A DNA stretch of 64,000 nt, taken from the NCBI RefSeq assembly GCF_037893015.1, contig NC_133662.1, positions 271,367,944-271,431,943 of the forward strand. The letters are read 5' to 3'. Shown in pieces: positions 50,116 through 62,108 of this stretch; the first letter of the stretch is position 1; the number at the start of each line of letters is the position of its first letter. The DNA comes from Macrotis lagotis (Eukaryota > Chordata > Mammalia > Peramelemorphia > Peramelidae). The position numbers were made by a program, and so were the translations under genes. Below the pieces are notes generated by a model that ran no database searches, was not told the DNA's origin, and saw nothing but the letters and a program-made list of their open reading frames with translations.

Positions 50116-51740
50116 CTATGTCTAGTAAACATCCCCATACCTCTTGTCAAACTCATCACCCCAGACATGGACCAGAACCATCTGGCCCACTGAAGCACAT
50201 AAAGAATGTTGAGATAAGACAATTCTGGTGAGTCCCTTGACCACACTGGAGTAGGAGGGATCCTTCCCTACTCCCTCCCAGGTCACCAGGGCTTGCTGTG
50301 CTTTCTCTATAGAAACTTTTACTTATCCCCACCCCCCTTACTAGTGTTTTCTTGGAATTTGGCCCACTTGGGGAAGTATAACAAGCTTATCTGTCCCCCA
50401 TAACTCTGGGTCATTGAGTATGTAAATTCATCAGTCTGCTCAACCCCAATGAAACATCAGCATTCCCTCTTTAAAATGTATGTGCTGTGACAGCTGGAGC
50501 CCTGGTGTGTTGTCTTCTGGGCAACCAGGCTTCCATCTAAATGGTATTTTGTGTGATGCCACAAGCCTGGGCATCCTCTTCACTGGGCTTGGAGACAGAT
50601 ATTGGGCTAAAGTTATGTCTGTGTGCCCCCATCCAATATCCCTCTGGCCTGAGAGAACAATGGGAATGTCATCGTCACATCCCTGGTGATTCTGAAGGGT
50701 GCAGATGGCCCTTACCAGCTCAGCCTTCCCCTCCCCACCCAATGCTACTTACACCTACACCAACATCAGATGGTCAGTAAATCCATGGGTTCCAGCCCAG
50801 TAAACAGAATTGGATAAGACCAAAAAGCCAGGAAAGAGAGAGCAAGCCTAGAGACAAGGTGAGCCAGCTATCTCCAAGTCCTCCCCCGCCTCCTCCTCCT
50901 CCTCTGGGAGTAGCCTGGCTCTGGTAGAGTGATGAATTCATGAGACAGGAGCCCCAGAATCAGCAGGGACATCAAGTTTACTTACCCTGGAGCAAAGGAA
51001 CAAGAGGCCCTAGTGCTGGGGATGGGGGGGGGGGGGGTGGAGATTGGATAGTGGTTAGGGAATCCTGTCAGAAATAGCCAAGGACCAGATAGTTCTGGTG
51101 CACATCTGGGTGTGACAAATAGGGCACACCATACAGGCTACAGGGAAGTCCTGAGCTGATACAGAATAGTGAGATAGCCTCTGTCTGCTCAAGGAGAGGC
51201 AGGAAACAACAAAAATATAGCACAGTTTTTGCAGGCAGAAAGTCAGCTTGGAATATTCCCAATAGTTCCTCTGCATCATATCTGACTGGCTCTCCCTCAG
51301 TCTTTAATACTAACTCAACCATCCCCTGAACAGATACACAGGTCAGGCGCTGCCTTCTCTCCACAATCAGGAATCTCAGAAATCCCAGGCTTGACTGGAA
51401 GCCCACCTGGTAGCCCACTGTCAGACACAGGGTGCTTCAGAAGGATTCTTTACCTGACAGAATAACCAAGTGGAGATGGACCAGGTTCTCTGTCACCAGG
51501 AAGACACTCAAAAAAAAGAGTCCCTTTCTGGTAGGGCTTCTTTTCAAAGTCACTACTTTGCTTCTATAAGAAATATGGGTAATGATTTGTACAGTTTTAC
51601 TGCTGGCCTTTGTTTTTAATATCACATCATTTATTTTATGGGATTAAAAATATTCCCATAACATAGAACAATAAAAACATGACTATGCACAAAATCACAC
51701 ATCTGCTAGACATAACTTGTCCCTTCAAATTTATAACAAA
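50116..51740. other. Stretch without recognised genes
   Basis: Contains a 14-base G run at about 51,025. No classified repeat or exon. Confidence 0.4.
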
Positions 51741-51744
51741 TTTA

Positions 51745-51889
51745 GAGGTGGCTAGGTGATGTAGTGGATAAAGCACCAGCCCTGGAGTCAGGAGTACCTG
51801 GGTTCAAATCCAGTCTCAGACACTCAATAATGACCTAGCCATGTGGCCTTGGGCAAGCCACTTAACCCCATTTGCCTTGCAAAAAAAAA
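51745..51889 (+). repeat. tRNA-derived SINE
   Basis: GAGGTGGCTAGGTGATGTAG to an A tail. Confidence 0.93.
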
Positions 51890-51977
51890 TTATCATGTAA
51901 ACTTATTTTTCCCTCTTCTTTCTTCCCTCCCCCTCTCCCATCCTAGAAATGGCTAGGGTTAGACTTAGATAGGGTAT

Positions 51978-52003
51978 CTATGTGTGTGTGTGTGTGTGTG
52001 TGT
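51978..52003 (+). repeat. (TG)n microsatellite
   Basis: About twelve TG units after CTA. Confidence 0.9.
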
Positions 52004-52017
52004 TTATGTGAGACATA

Positions 52018-52152
52018 GGGGAGCTAGGTGGCACAGTGGATAGAGCATCAACCCTGGGTCAGGAGGACCTGAGTTCAAATCTGACCTCAGACACGTGACC
52101 ATTTCTTTGTAACTGAGTGACCTTGGGCAAGTCACTTAACCCTGATTGCCTC
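52018..52152 (+). repeat. tRNA-derived SINE, diverged tail
   Basis: GGGGAGCTAGGTGGCACAG head; the tail differs (TGACCATTTCTTTGTAACTG), so it may be another subfamily. Confidence 0.85.
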
Positions 52153-52322
52153 ACATCAAAGACATCTCTACTTGTTCTGTTTCATGCACTGGACCCAGAT
52201 GGCTCTGGAAGAGAAAGTGAAGAAAGTGAGGCTGGTGACTTAGCATAGCCCTCCTCCCCCCAAACCAATTCATGTGCTGGTCATGACAACAGCTCCCTGA
52301 CAGCATGGTTTTCTTTAAGAAT
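52153..52322 (-). repeat. Unclassified dispersed repeat (copy 4 of 4)
   Basis: Reversed: GGACCCAGATGGCTCTGGAA, GGCTGGTGACTTAG and AACCAATTCATGTG. Confidence 0.65.
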
Positions 52323-52330
52323 AAAGAACA

Positions 52331-52487
52331 GGGGCAGCTAGGTGACGTAGTGGATAAAGCACTGCCCTAGAGTCAGGAGAACCTGGGTTCAAATCTGGTC
52401 TCAGACACGTAATAATTACCTAGCTGTGTGGCCTTGGGCAAGCCACTTAACCCCATTTGCCTTACAAAAAACAAAAACCTAAATAAA
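52331..52487 (+). repeat. tRNA-derived SINE
   Basis: Full copy; AAGAATAAAGAACA on both sides. Confidence 0.95.
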
Positions 52488-52628
52488 AAGAATAAAGAAC
52501 AAACAACATCATCATCATAATTGTATAGATACATAGACATATAGATGTAAAATGATTCTATTTATCAGTTCTTTCTCTGGATGCAGAATGTGCTTTCTTC
52601 ATATGTCCTTTACAAATTAATTTGGATT

Positions 52629-52786
52629 GGGGCGGCTAGGTGGTGCAGTGGATAAAGCACCCGCCCTGGAGTCAGGAGTACCTGGGTTCAAATCCAGTCT
52701 CAGACACTTAATAATTAGCTAGCTGTGTGGCCTTGGGCAAGCCACTTAACCCCATTTGCCTTGCAAAAAAATCCTAAAAAAAAAAC
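52629..52786 (+). repeat. tRNA-derived SINE
   Basis: Full copy close to the family consensus; TAATTTGGAT on both sides. Confidence 0.95.
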
Positions 52787-52794
52787 TAATTTGG

Positions 52795-53660
52795 ATCTTT
52801 ATAATATAATCATCTTTCTTTGCCAAAAGTTGTTCTTGAAACATTACTCTTGTCACTGTATATAATACTGTTTATGTTTCCTTTGTTCTGCTTATTTTGT
52901 TCATCATTTTGTGCTCATCTTTCCATGATTTTCTAACATCTTTGAGCTCATTATTTCTTGTAGCACACTAGTATTCCATCTCAATCACATATCACAACTT
53001 GTTCAGCCATTCCCCAATTGATGGGCATGCATCCCTGCAATTTCTAGTGCTTTGCCATCATAAAAAGAGCTGCTATAAGCAGGTTCTTTTCCTTTTTCCC
53101 TTAATCATCTTTGGAAATAGACCTAGTAATAGTATTGATGAAGTCACTGAGCCTCTGGGAAGGTTCCTGACAAGGACTCAGTAAATCCCTGCTCCCAGGC
53201 ACAAGACAAACCCCCTATCTAAAGACAAAAAATCCCTGCCCTAGCCTGAAAGCATTAAGTTTATGAGCTATTGCCTCTCATCTTCATGTCCCTGATTCCT
53301 TCATCTTCCTTCCCCCTTAAAAGCTCACCCTCTCCTTAGTTGAGATGCTGTCTTCCTTCGGGAAACCAGTCCACCAAATAAATGTTCTTTGTTTGACTTG
53401 AAGAAAGTCTGAGTCTGAATTCTTTCAAGAGATAACCTATATCCTCTACCTCAACAGTATTGCTGGGTCAGAAGTTATAGGCAATTTAACTCCTCTTTGG
53501 GCATAATTCCAGATTGCATTACAGAATGGTTGGAACAATTCACAATTCCACCAAAATGAGTATGTCCCAATTTTTCAACATCCTCTACAGCATTTGTCCC
53601 ATTTCCCTTCTATCTTTTTAGCCAATCCAGTAAATGTAAAATGATACTGATGCATGGAAA
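52795..53660 (-). repeat. L1 LINE fragment, reversed, split by an LTR
   Basis: CAACTTGTTCAGCCATTCCC and CAATTGATGGGCATGCATCC on the left; TTGCTGGGTCAGAAGTTATA and CCAGATTGCATTACAGAATG on the right. The LTR at 53,136 lies between. Confidence 0.8.
53136..53456 (+). mobile_element. Solo LTR of an endogenous retrovirus
   Basis: A 321-bp insert starts TGATG and ends CAACA, with GTAT duplicated at 53,132-53,135 and 53,457-53,460. The interrupted L1 reads through once the insert is ignored. AATAAA is at 53,377. No viral genes are present. The 4-bp duplication suits gammaretrovirus-like elements. Confidence 0.75.
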
Positions 53661-55036
53661 TGCTAGGGAATGGAAAATGTTAGACCAGTAAATAGCACAT
53701 TTAACTTAAACTTTTCCATGTTGACTTTCTCCTTAAGGAACCCATGTGTAACTTTGATGATTTTGTAACATTGTTCTTTTGTGTCTCATACTGCCTGCCT
53801 TCTATTGATAACAACTGTCCAACAAACCCTATATCTGATCTGAAATTTCCCCATAGTATGTATCTGTGTTCAGTAACCATCCTTATGCATCATAGCAATT
53901 CTGTCAAGCCCCGGCTGACCCCTGAAGGGGATACTTAGGTATACACAGAGGATGTTCATTCACGATATTCTGTAATTATCTTTCCTTGTGCAGACTCTTG
54001 TCTTCTTAGTAGGTAAACCATACTGATGGCATATGCAACATTTCACACCTTAGAGTCCCCTGGCACTCCTGGGAAAGGAAGGAGGGACCTTTTCTTATCA
54101 CATCTTGAGGTGAACTTAGTTTTATTGTTCAGAGAGACTGGTTACAGAAGAAAAGTTCATTAGATGAAGGGGGCCCAGGATCCAGACTGGACAACCTACT
54201 CAACCCAGAACCAAGGATGAAGAGCAAGGGTCTGACTGCCTTTGAGTTGAGTCATGCTGTTCCCTGGCCCTAACCTTAGCATTCCTTGCCCTTTGTCTTC
54301 TGGTGATGCTGAATGCCTGAGAGTCATGGACCAAGGTCCAAAAAAATAAAAATTGTGGTTGGCTGACCCGGTGGCCCACAAGACACTCCTGACTGGAGGT
54401 TGTTAGTTGGCCACAGCAGATGCATGCTTTGGGCTAGGAAAGTGAGCTGGTCACATGTGTCAGACAATTTGACAGCCAGCTTGAGGGCTGGCCCTGAGAA
54501 CGGCTTCCCAAAGTAGGAATGAATCCTCTTTGTCTTGGGAGGACTGATGAGCAAGAGCCACATTGGGGTGAAGTTACATATGGCTTTCAATCAGCACTGT
54601 TGGATGGAGCCCCCAAACAGATGAGGTTTCAGATCCTTTTCAAAGCCCATCAAGGACTTAGAACACTGAGCCCTCATCTCTGGATCTAGGCACACAGATG
54701 GGGCAATCTCAGGGTAGTCTGACCTCCAAAAGCCAGACAGCTTCTTTTGTCTCCTGGAATTTTTTTCTTTCTCATTATATCTCCACCCCAGAGCCTTTGG
54801 GAAAATTACTTAAAGCTTAGGCTCAGGTCTAGGCTCTCCCCAAAGAAGGAGAATGGATAAATATTTATTGTATACTATAAATCAGAGATAGGACAGCTAT
54901 TTATTTCCTTTCCACAAAAGAAATGTTCAATATACAAGATACACAACTACACATTGACAGAAAAACTCAAACTGTGCAAACAACATCACTTCTGTTTATA
55001 ATCTCTTGGGAGTCTGATTCTATAAAAGAAAACATC
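53661..55036. other. Stretch without recognised genes
   Basis: Parts of 53,700-53,970 have an LTR-like look but no boundaries could be set. Confidence 0.35.
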
Positions 55037-55278
55037 AATACTAGGGTCCAACTCCTCATGGCCCCATTTGGGATTTTCTTTGCAGATACTGTGGTAGTTT
55101 GTCCTTTCCTTCTCTAGCTCATTTTACAGAGGAACAAACTGAGGCAAACAATCAATGACCTGCCCAGGATCACACAGCAGCAAGTGTTTGAGGCTGGATT
55201 TGAACTCAGGAAAAGGATTCTTCCTGACTCCAGACTCGACACTCAGCCCTGTATCACTGTACCACCTAGATGACCCCT
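55037..55278 (-). repeat. Mar1-type CORE-SINE
   Basis: CCCCATTTGGGATTTTCTTT, CAGGATCACACAGCAGCAAG and reversed head ACCACCTAGATGACCCC. Confidence 0.8.
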
Positions 55279-56129
55279 AGTCTATTAATACTATAGCCTT
55301 CACATCTCCCTAAAGTGACCCTGATATCTTTGTGGAAGGAGCCCTGACGGCTCCTCTACACTCCTGCTCCATTGCCTCGAACTCCCCCCACAAGGCAGTT
55401 TACGCTGCTGTCCTCATGGAATCCTTTCTCCTCCTTTAGAGAGTCTTTCCATTTATAGGGTAGTGCAAGGAGGTCAACTTGAACCAAACTCCATCTGAGA
55501 TCATTTCAGCTCCAGGATTCCAAAACTAAACACTGCCCCAAATGGGAGGCAGTTCAGCAAGGCTGGAAGGACCCAGGCTCTTCCTCCTCTCCTCCTCCTC
55601 CTGCTGCCACAAGACTCTTACAGGTATCTCAGGAAACAAGGGTTGTGAAGGACCCAATGATATGGCAATGTCAGTTATATGAAGTTACTAAGAATTGTGA
55701 AGAAGAAGAATAGTTCTAGGTTATTTGACACTTGAGGATTTGCAAAGTGTTTTACAAACATTATCTCATGGAAGCCTCAGTCATCTGGGAGGTTCCTCTC
55801 AGACCATTATTTCCTATTTATCCTGTATTTGGCCCCAGATCACTCTGGCTCCCACACTGAGTGACCAACAATCAATGTTTCTGTTTAGAACAGAAATCCT
55901 GAGGGTCCTAAATTTCCTAACCCTCATTTTTTTTTCCTTTGGACTAGGTAAAAATGGCTATTCTTTGCCTCTCCTCTTTCATGCCTAGCCTTTATTTCTG
56001 AAGAATAGGCACTGCCTCAGTCTGAGTCCTAGGAAAGACTTTAATTCAGAAAGGCCAACATCTCCCACTATATCCAGGGTCCTGACCTATATCTGGATCC
56101 ATATCTGACAAACATGAACAGCAACCATT
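55279..56129. other. Stretch without recognised genes
   Basis: A weak MIR core at about 55,740-55,790 (TTTACAAACATTATCTCATG); otherwise nothing. Confidence 0.35.
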
Positions 56130-56280
56130 CTGTCATCCTTTGCTTTGTCTGTATTTGTTTGCATGTTGTGTCTACCCTTAGACTGTAAGCTCCTGGAGAG
56201 CAAGACCTGTCTCCTTTTACATCCCAGTGCTGTCACATAGTAGGCATCTTACTGATGCTAGATGACCACCTGACATTCTA
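56130..56280 (+). repeat. L2 LINE 3' end
   Basis: TAGACTGTAAGCTCCTGGAG, CACATAGTAGGCATCTTACT. Confidence 0.75.
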
Positions 56281-56559
56281 TGTGGGAGGTAGACTTGCCT
56301 ACTAACCAACACCTGCTCCAATTAGACCAGCTGAGGAGACATCTAGTGCAGACATAGCATTCTTCGAACTCTTGAGAAAGGAGCAACCATGGTCAGCTGG
56401 GGGTCTGGGAGCTAGATCAAGAATGGTTTGGGCAGTAGAGGTGTGTGACTCACCAAGCCAGTGAAGAGGAGGGAATATATTCTGGGTGACCTCTTGACTT
56501 CCCACTTGCTCCCCCTCCTCTGGACTTCTCCATTGGGCTCTCCAGACTTCTGTTTTCTC

Positions 56560-56680
56560 TTGTATGTTGTCTTCCCCCATTAGACTGTGAACTCCTTGAA
56601 GGCAGGAACCCTAGCTTGCTTGTATTCCTAGTTTTTAGCATACCTACTCCTATGGATAAGCCTTTATTGTTTATCCACTG
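56560..56680 (+). repeat. L2 LINE 3' fragment
   Basis: TTAGACTGTGAACTCCTTGA and GGCAGGAACC. Confidence 0.6.
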
Positions 56681-57009
56681 CATTTGAGGGAATGGGAGAT
56701 GGAATAGCTCATTCCTGCTCGACTTAGAACAGTGATTGCATATTAGAGACATGTATGGGACATCAGCATAAAGGCAAATCCAGGTTGGGTTGGATTTTAT
56801 TTTTTATTTTATATTTTATCTTTGAACAGTGACATCATCAGACCTATGCCCCGGGGGAGATCAACAGCTGTGACAGATGGACTGGAGGCAGGGCAACCCC
56901 CTAGGAGACTATTCTAGGAGTCTCAATGAGAGAAAAGGGCCTGGGCTTACCAGAAACTCCAGAAAATCCATCTTGATACAAATAAAGGCCAGGCTTTTCA
57001 ATTCAATTT

Positions 57010-57300
57010 CTTTCTGAAGCAAAGGTTCTTTAGTATAGCCACTGTAATGAAAGTGTTGGCAATATGACCAATATGGAAATATGTTCAACACCATACATGT
57101 ATAACCTACATCCGATTACTGGCTGTCTGGGGAGGAGAAAGGGGAAGGAAGGAATGGAGGGAGGAAATGTGGAACTCAAAAGCTTGCAAAAAGGTAAATG
57201 TTGAAAACCATCTTTGCATATAATTAGAAAAATAAAAATAAGTGTGCTTCCACAAATCATAAGAAATTATACTCTGATCCAAAAAAAAAAAGTTTCAAGC
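57010..57300 (+). repeat. L1 LINE 3' end
   Basis: TTGGCAATATGACCAATATG, GGAACTCAAAAGCTTGC and TTGAAAACCATCTTTGCATA. Confidence 0.8.
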
Positions 57301-57803
57301 AAAGACTGAAAAAAAATGACTTCCAAAGAGCACCGTATGTGCCCTCAGCCTTAGGAGTCATTACGTAGCCTTAAGAAACTGATCTTCCATCCCAGAAGCC
57401 ACAGTCATGAAACCAGATCACAGTCATGAGACTGGACAACTCTCACAAGCTCCATGGGAGGAAGTAAACCTAAGACTGGATCCTATGAAAAGCACCTTCA
57501 TCATCCTCCACTGAGTGGTCAGCATGCTGAGATTCTGGGAGCTAGCCCAGGTTCCATTTCCTAACTCTTGGTAGGGTGACTTAGTGACAGAGAGAAGACT
57601 ATGTGCTTCACTTGGGGCCATTTTTCCAAAGATTTATGAAAAAGATTTAGGAGAAGATTTTTTTTTTGATTAAAATGGCTTTTATTAACTTCTTTGCAAA
57701 GAAGGACTATCTCTTCTAGCAAGAGAAGGCCATGGATTATGACAATGTCCAGTCTTATATGGAGTTTGAAAGACTTCTTCTTCCCCTTGATGCCAATCAT
57801 TGG

Positions 57804-57935
57804 TAGGAGCTAAGTGACTTACCCAAGGTCACACAGCTAGGTAATTGTTAAGTGTCTGAGGCTGGATTTGAATTCTGTTCCTCCTGACTCTAGGGCCAGT
57901 GCTCCATCCACTGCACCACCTAACTGTCTCCTCAG
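57804..57935 (-). repeat. tRNA-derived SINE, older
   Basis: TAAGTGACTTACCCAAGGTC to CACTGCACCACCTAACTGTC. Confidence 0.88.
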
Positions 57936-59680
57936 GGTTAAAATCTAATGAACATGTTCACTCCTGTGTGTTTTCCCCAGCCTGCTCATCATACTAATGA
58001 GCACAGGGGAGTGAACAGTAATACCAATGAACTTCACTGAGCAGGTAGGTGCAAAGGACAAGGACACAGACCCTAGGGGTAGGGTCAACTGGGGTAGGCC
58101 TGATCTAATCTCAGGCCTGATCTAATCTCAGGTCAATTCCTTTGTCTTGCACTCAGGTAGCTGTACAATCACAGGCAGTAAGGTAAACTAAGGACCTCCC
58201 CTTTCCTTCTTGTGGAAGCCAAACAGCTCACATTCCTTACAATTTCCCCATTTTCCTTTTTTAAAATAAGAATTGGGCATCCATGCCTTATTAGGGATTT
58301 CTTTCTTAAATCACAATTCTCATCACCATCTATCAAACCTTTGTTCCTTGGCTGGTGATGATCTCTTTCACTGCCTGTACTCTTATGAGTCTGTTGGGAG
58401 TATGATAGTGGGAGAAGATTGTTAATGACTTTCTCACTGATTAGGGATGTGCTCCCACCTACCAGATTTCTAAGGAAAGTAGTGACTGGATTGGCAGGAG
58501 GATAATAGGGCTGGATTTGGGGAAAAGCTGCTCTCTCTGAAAAGTGGACTTTCAACCTTCAGGGCCAGTGATGGAGAGAGGGATGAGGGAACAGTAACAT
58601 TGCCCTTATCCTAACAGTGAGGACCAGGGAAAGCATCCGAGGCATTCCATTTGTATACCCAGCAATAGTGAGTTGGATGCTCCATGCTCTGATTGCTTGC
58701 TAGGCTGAGGGGTCCAAAACTGGGCTTCCCTCCAGGAAAGGTGACAGGAACTCACTCTCTCAGGGGCTCCCAAAGTTTCTGAAGCAAACTCAAAAGGACC
58801 CATGGGACACGTTGAAGATTATGAGCCCTTTCCAAACACACCTTTCTTCTTCTCTGTCCAACAATATCTTCTCCTGAAATCCCCTATCCAGGTAAAATAG
58901 GTGATGCTCGGCAGGCTGAGCCTGTCAAAAAACACCTTGTTTCTTGCAGTAGATGATTTCCAAAGTTTGGGTCATTTACAACTCTTCAAAAATGGACCTC
59001 AGTTTCCTCATCTATAAACTGAGGGAAGGGGTGAAGTGGCGTCCAAGATATCTTCCATCACTAGATCTATAATTCTGTGAAACTCATAGCAGAAGGGTTG
59101 GCTAGTGGGTAGAGGGGCTCCTAGGACCAAGGGTCATGTCCAGTGTTGGAAGTAGCAAGGTGCTCCCTTTGAATAGAAGGAATTCAGTCTGGAGGAGGGA
59201 GAGAGCGAGGAGCATGTTGCCATTACACCCTGCCCCCTGCTCCGGACAAGATTCCTAGTTCTTTTCCTTCCACATCATAAACTAAGAAAATCCCATTAGA
59301 GTGATCTGAGTGCAGATTGTGCCAACCCAGGCCTGGCCTCAATGGCAGAGGTCTCATAATGAATTCCCTGCCTTCCCCAGAAGCCTCCTTGGAGGAAGGA
59401 GAAGAAGCCCCAGGTCTTCTTGCACATTTCTCTGCCAATCCTAGAAAATTCAGGTTACCCTGAGGTCTCATCCCAGGCCTGTCTGCTTTGTTCCCATTTC
59501 TTCATCATATATTTGTTTCCCAAATATTCTTGGAAATGTGACTCCCTGACCCTAGCTACCATTCAAGCCCCCAAGACAGGAATCATCTCTCCTTCCTAAA
59601 CCCATATGGAAAGTCAGATGCACAGAATGGATTTTTAACCACAAACTATTGTCTCTTCTACATTTCTCTATAAAAATCTA
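57936..59680. other. Stretch without recognised genes
   Basis: Contains a short 17-bp tandem (GGCCTGATCTAATCTCA) at about 58,097. Otherwise nothing. Confidence 0.4.
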
Positions 59681-59685
59681 GGTGA

Positions 59686-59838
59686 GGGGCAGCTAGGTAG
59701 CGCAGTGGATAGAGCACTGGCCCTGGAGTCAGGAGGACCTGAGTTCAAATCTGACCTCAGACACTTAGTAATTACCTAGCTGTGTGGCCTTGGGCAAGCC
59801 ACTTAACCCCATTGCCTTGTAAAAAAAAAAAAACCCTA
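59686..59838 (+). repeat. tRNA-derived SINE
   Basis: Full copy; flanks AAAATCTAGGTGA and AAAATCTGGGTGA. Confidence 0.94.
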
Positions 59839-60780
59839 AAATCTGGGTGAACTAATGTGACTTGGCCCAGTCTTTTACTCCTCTATAAGATGAGGCAGAT
59901 GGACTCGAGCCTCCCCCCCAGGCCTCTCCAAGCTCTAGGTTGGCAAACCTATTTATGGGGCTACCTTCTGGTTCTCTACCTAAGACTTCCATGATGGCTC
60001 TGGGTGAAGAGACTGGGAGGTGGTCCACATTGACAGTGTGGCCCTTGGCCCAGGTCATCCCACCACTCAGGAGCAGAGCTGGGACATGAACCAAGCACAT
60101 CTGTCTTCAAGTGGAAGGCTCTTCTGTATGGGGGTGTGGTGGTTGGGATTCTCTCCCAAGAAGGCGAGCTGTGGGCAAAACATCCAAGTCAGCTTGCTTC
60201 ATTCTTGCCCAATGGCCTAATTTTTCAAGCGAGCATCTCTGAGGTCCTCCCAGCATGCTCCAAGCAGCCAGGGGTCAGCACCAGCTTGTTAGTGTGGAGT
60301 CTTGGAAGAATGAAGAACTGCATTCCTGTCCCTTTCCTTAAGGTCCCCACACCTGGGCCAGCTTTGTCTAAGCTCTCATTTTCAAGGGCTCCTTGACCTT
60401 TCACAGTGTGATACAGCTAGAGGGAAGCTTGTTGACAGGTAACAGACATAGCAACCAGGCTCCCTGGCCTGCCAGGCCTGCCTCCCAGAGCTGCCCAGTG
60501 GCAGAATCCTAGCAACCTCCAGGGTTGGGCCCACTGGCAAACTCAGGGAGGCCAGTCCCACAGCAACCCCTCTGGGCAGTAGAGCAAGCTTCAGACAGTC
60601 AGAAAGAGCCTTGGGGAGAGCTGGGACTCTAAGGCCTCTAAGACCCTATTGGGACTTCAGGACCATCTGGGGCGGGTGCACTAGATCCAATCTAACTCAG
60701 GACCGACTTAGCAACCGGGGATATTTGGGAAAAAGACCTGCCTTCACTGCTCCCTTTCTCCTCACCTGTTCCTGCAACAG
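59839..60780. other. Presumed C21orf58 intron upstream of its first coding exon
   Basis: No further exon or repeat recognised. Confidence 0.4.
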
Positions 60781-60857
60781 GCCCCATAACCTCTGCCATG
60801 CTGGACTCCTCAGTGGCTGACCAAATGACCCGGCTGAAGCTCAAACTCTTGGAAAAG
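60781..60857 (+). CDS. C21orf58: C21orf58 orthologue, first coding exon
   Basis: The start codon at 60,798 opens MLDSSVADQMTRLKLKLLEK, which matches the beginning of human C21orf58 (MLDSSVADQVTRL..., from memory). A long pyrimidine tract and CAACAG|GCCCC acceptor define the 5' end; the donor AAG|GTAAGC is near consensus and leaves phase 0. Seventeen leader bases precede the ATG. The protein is a poorly characterised, partly coiled-coil protein. Its place divergent from PCNT agrees with human 21q22.3. The following exon (expected to begin like KLEQER) was not found before the right edge. Confidence 0.9.
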
Positions 60858-61958
60858 GTAAGCTGGGCCATCAGGGGGACCAAGTGGGTGCTGGTCTGCC
60901 CGAGAAGTTCCTTCTATCAATGAATTCACTAGAATAAGAAAAAAATTGTAAGCTGGCTCCTCTCCTCCCAATCAATACCTATCAGTGAACAAGCATGCCA
61001 AAGTGAAGAGGCCTGCAGGGAGCTTCAACTCCTCTCTGAGAGGAGTCCTTCTGGAGTGATAGTCCTGGGGAGATCCAGGCAGCCTTAGGGGGAAGGCATT
61101 AGAAGCCCTCCAGTGCTGCAGAACTGGGTCCTTGGCTACTATTCCTTTACATTTGGGTGGCAGGGAGAATGGGCCGCCCTCAGACTGAGTTGCTGGCCTG
61201 TGCCCAGACCTCCCTTCAAAGCAAGGAGACTTTTCTGTGGGGATTTCCATCACTTTTCCAGGCCAGGGGAATTTCAGGCCCCCTGTGTCCCTCACAAAGC
61301 TCTGAAGACACCCATAATTCTGTGACTGAGCTTTGGTAGACTATGAAAAGAAGTTCAAAATGTAGAGTTTTCCAAGACCTGGAGAAGTCAGAAGTGCTGC
61401 CGGCTTACAAGACAACCTAGGACCCAAGCAAGAAAGCTCTGGCTCTGGCCCTGACCATGGTTCAGAGGCGACTTAGCTTCCTAAGGAGGCCTGGCATGCT
61501 TCAGGGAGGGAAGTGGGGGGCTGGAGGAGGCTGGGTTTCATCAGAGTCTAAGAAGGGGCACTCAACCATCAGCTCCCCCTTCTTCTCAGGAAGGCCCCTT
61601 TTCTTGGGGCCACTGGGGGCCTTGGGACATCACAATAGCTCAGTGTAAGATCTTGAAGGAATCCCCAGGACCCTTAATCCAATCCCATCTTTCTGTTGAC
61701 AGGGAAACAGAGGTGAGAAAATTGAGGTCAGGTGGATAGTAGGCCCCAGAGGCAAGATCTGATCTCAGCTCCTCCAACTCCAGACAAAGCTGAGGACTGG
61801 GATTTCTGGGGTAGGAGAGGCCAGTGGGTGCCTGGTAGGCCTGCCCAGGGGCAGTTGGAGCCAGGGGTGACTTGGAGCACTGGGGATACCCCAAATCCTC
61901 CACTGGGATCCACTTCTTTCAGAGCAGGCAGTGCCCTTTTTAAGAAATGTAAAATCTA
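60858..61958. other. C21orf58: C21orf58 intron after first coding exon
   Basis: No following exon recognised; open frames here lack the expected KLEQER-type start. Confidence 0.4.
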
Positions 61959-61959
61959 A

Positions 61960-62108
61960 GGGCAGCTAGGTGGTGCAGTGGATAGAGCACCAGCCCTGGA
62001 GTCAGGAGGACCTGGGTTCAAATCTGGTCTCAGACACTTAATAATTACCTAGCTGTATGGCCTTGGGCAAGCCACTTAACCCATTTGCCTTACAAAAACC
62101 TAAAAAAA
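61960..62108 (+). repeat. tRNA-derived SINE
   Basis: Full copy; AAATGTAAAATC on both sides. Confidence 0.95.
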
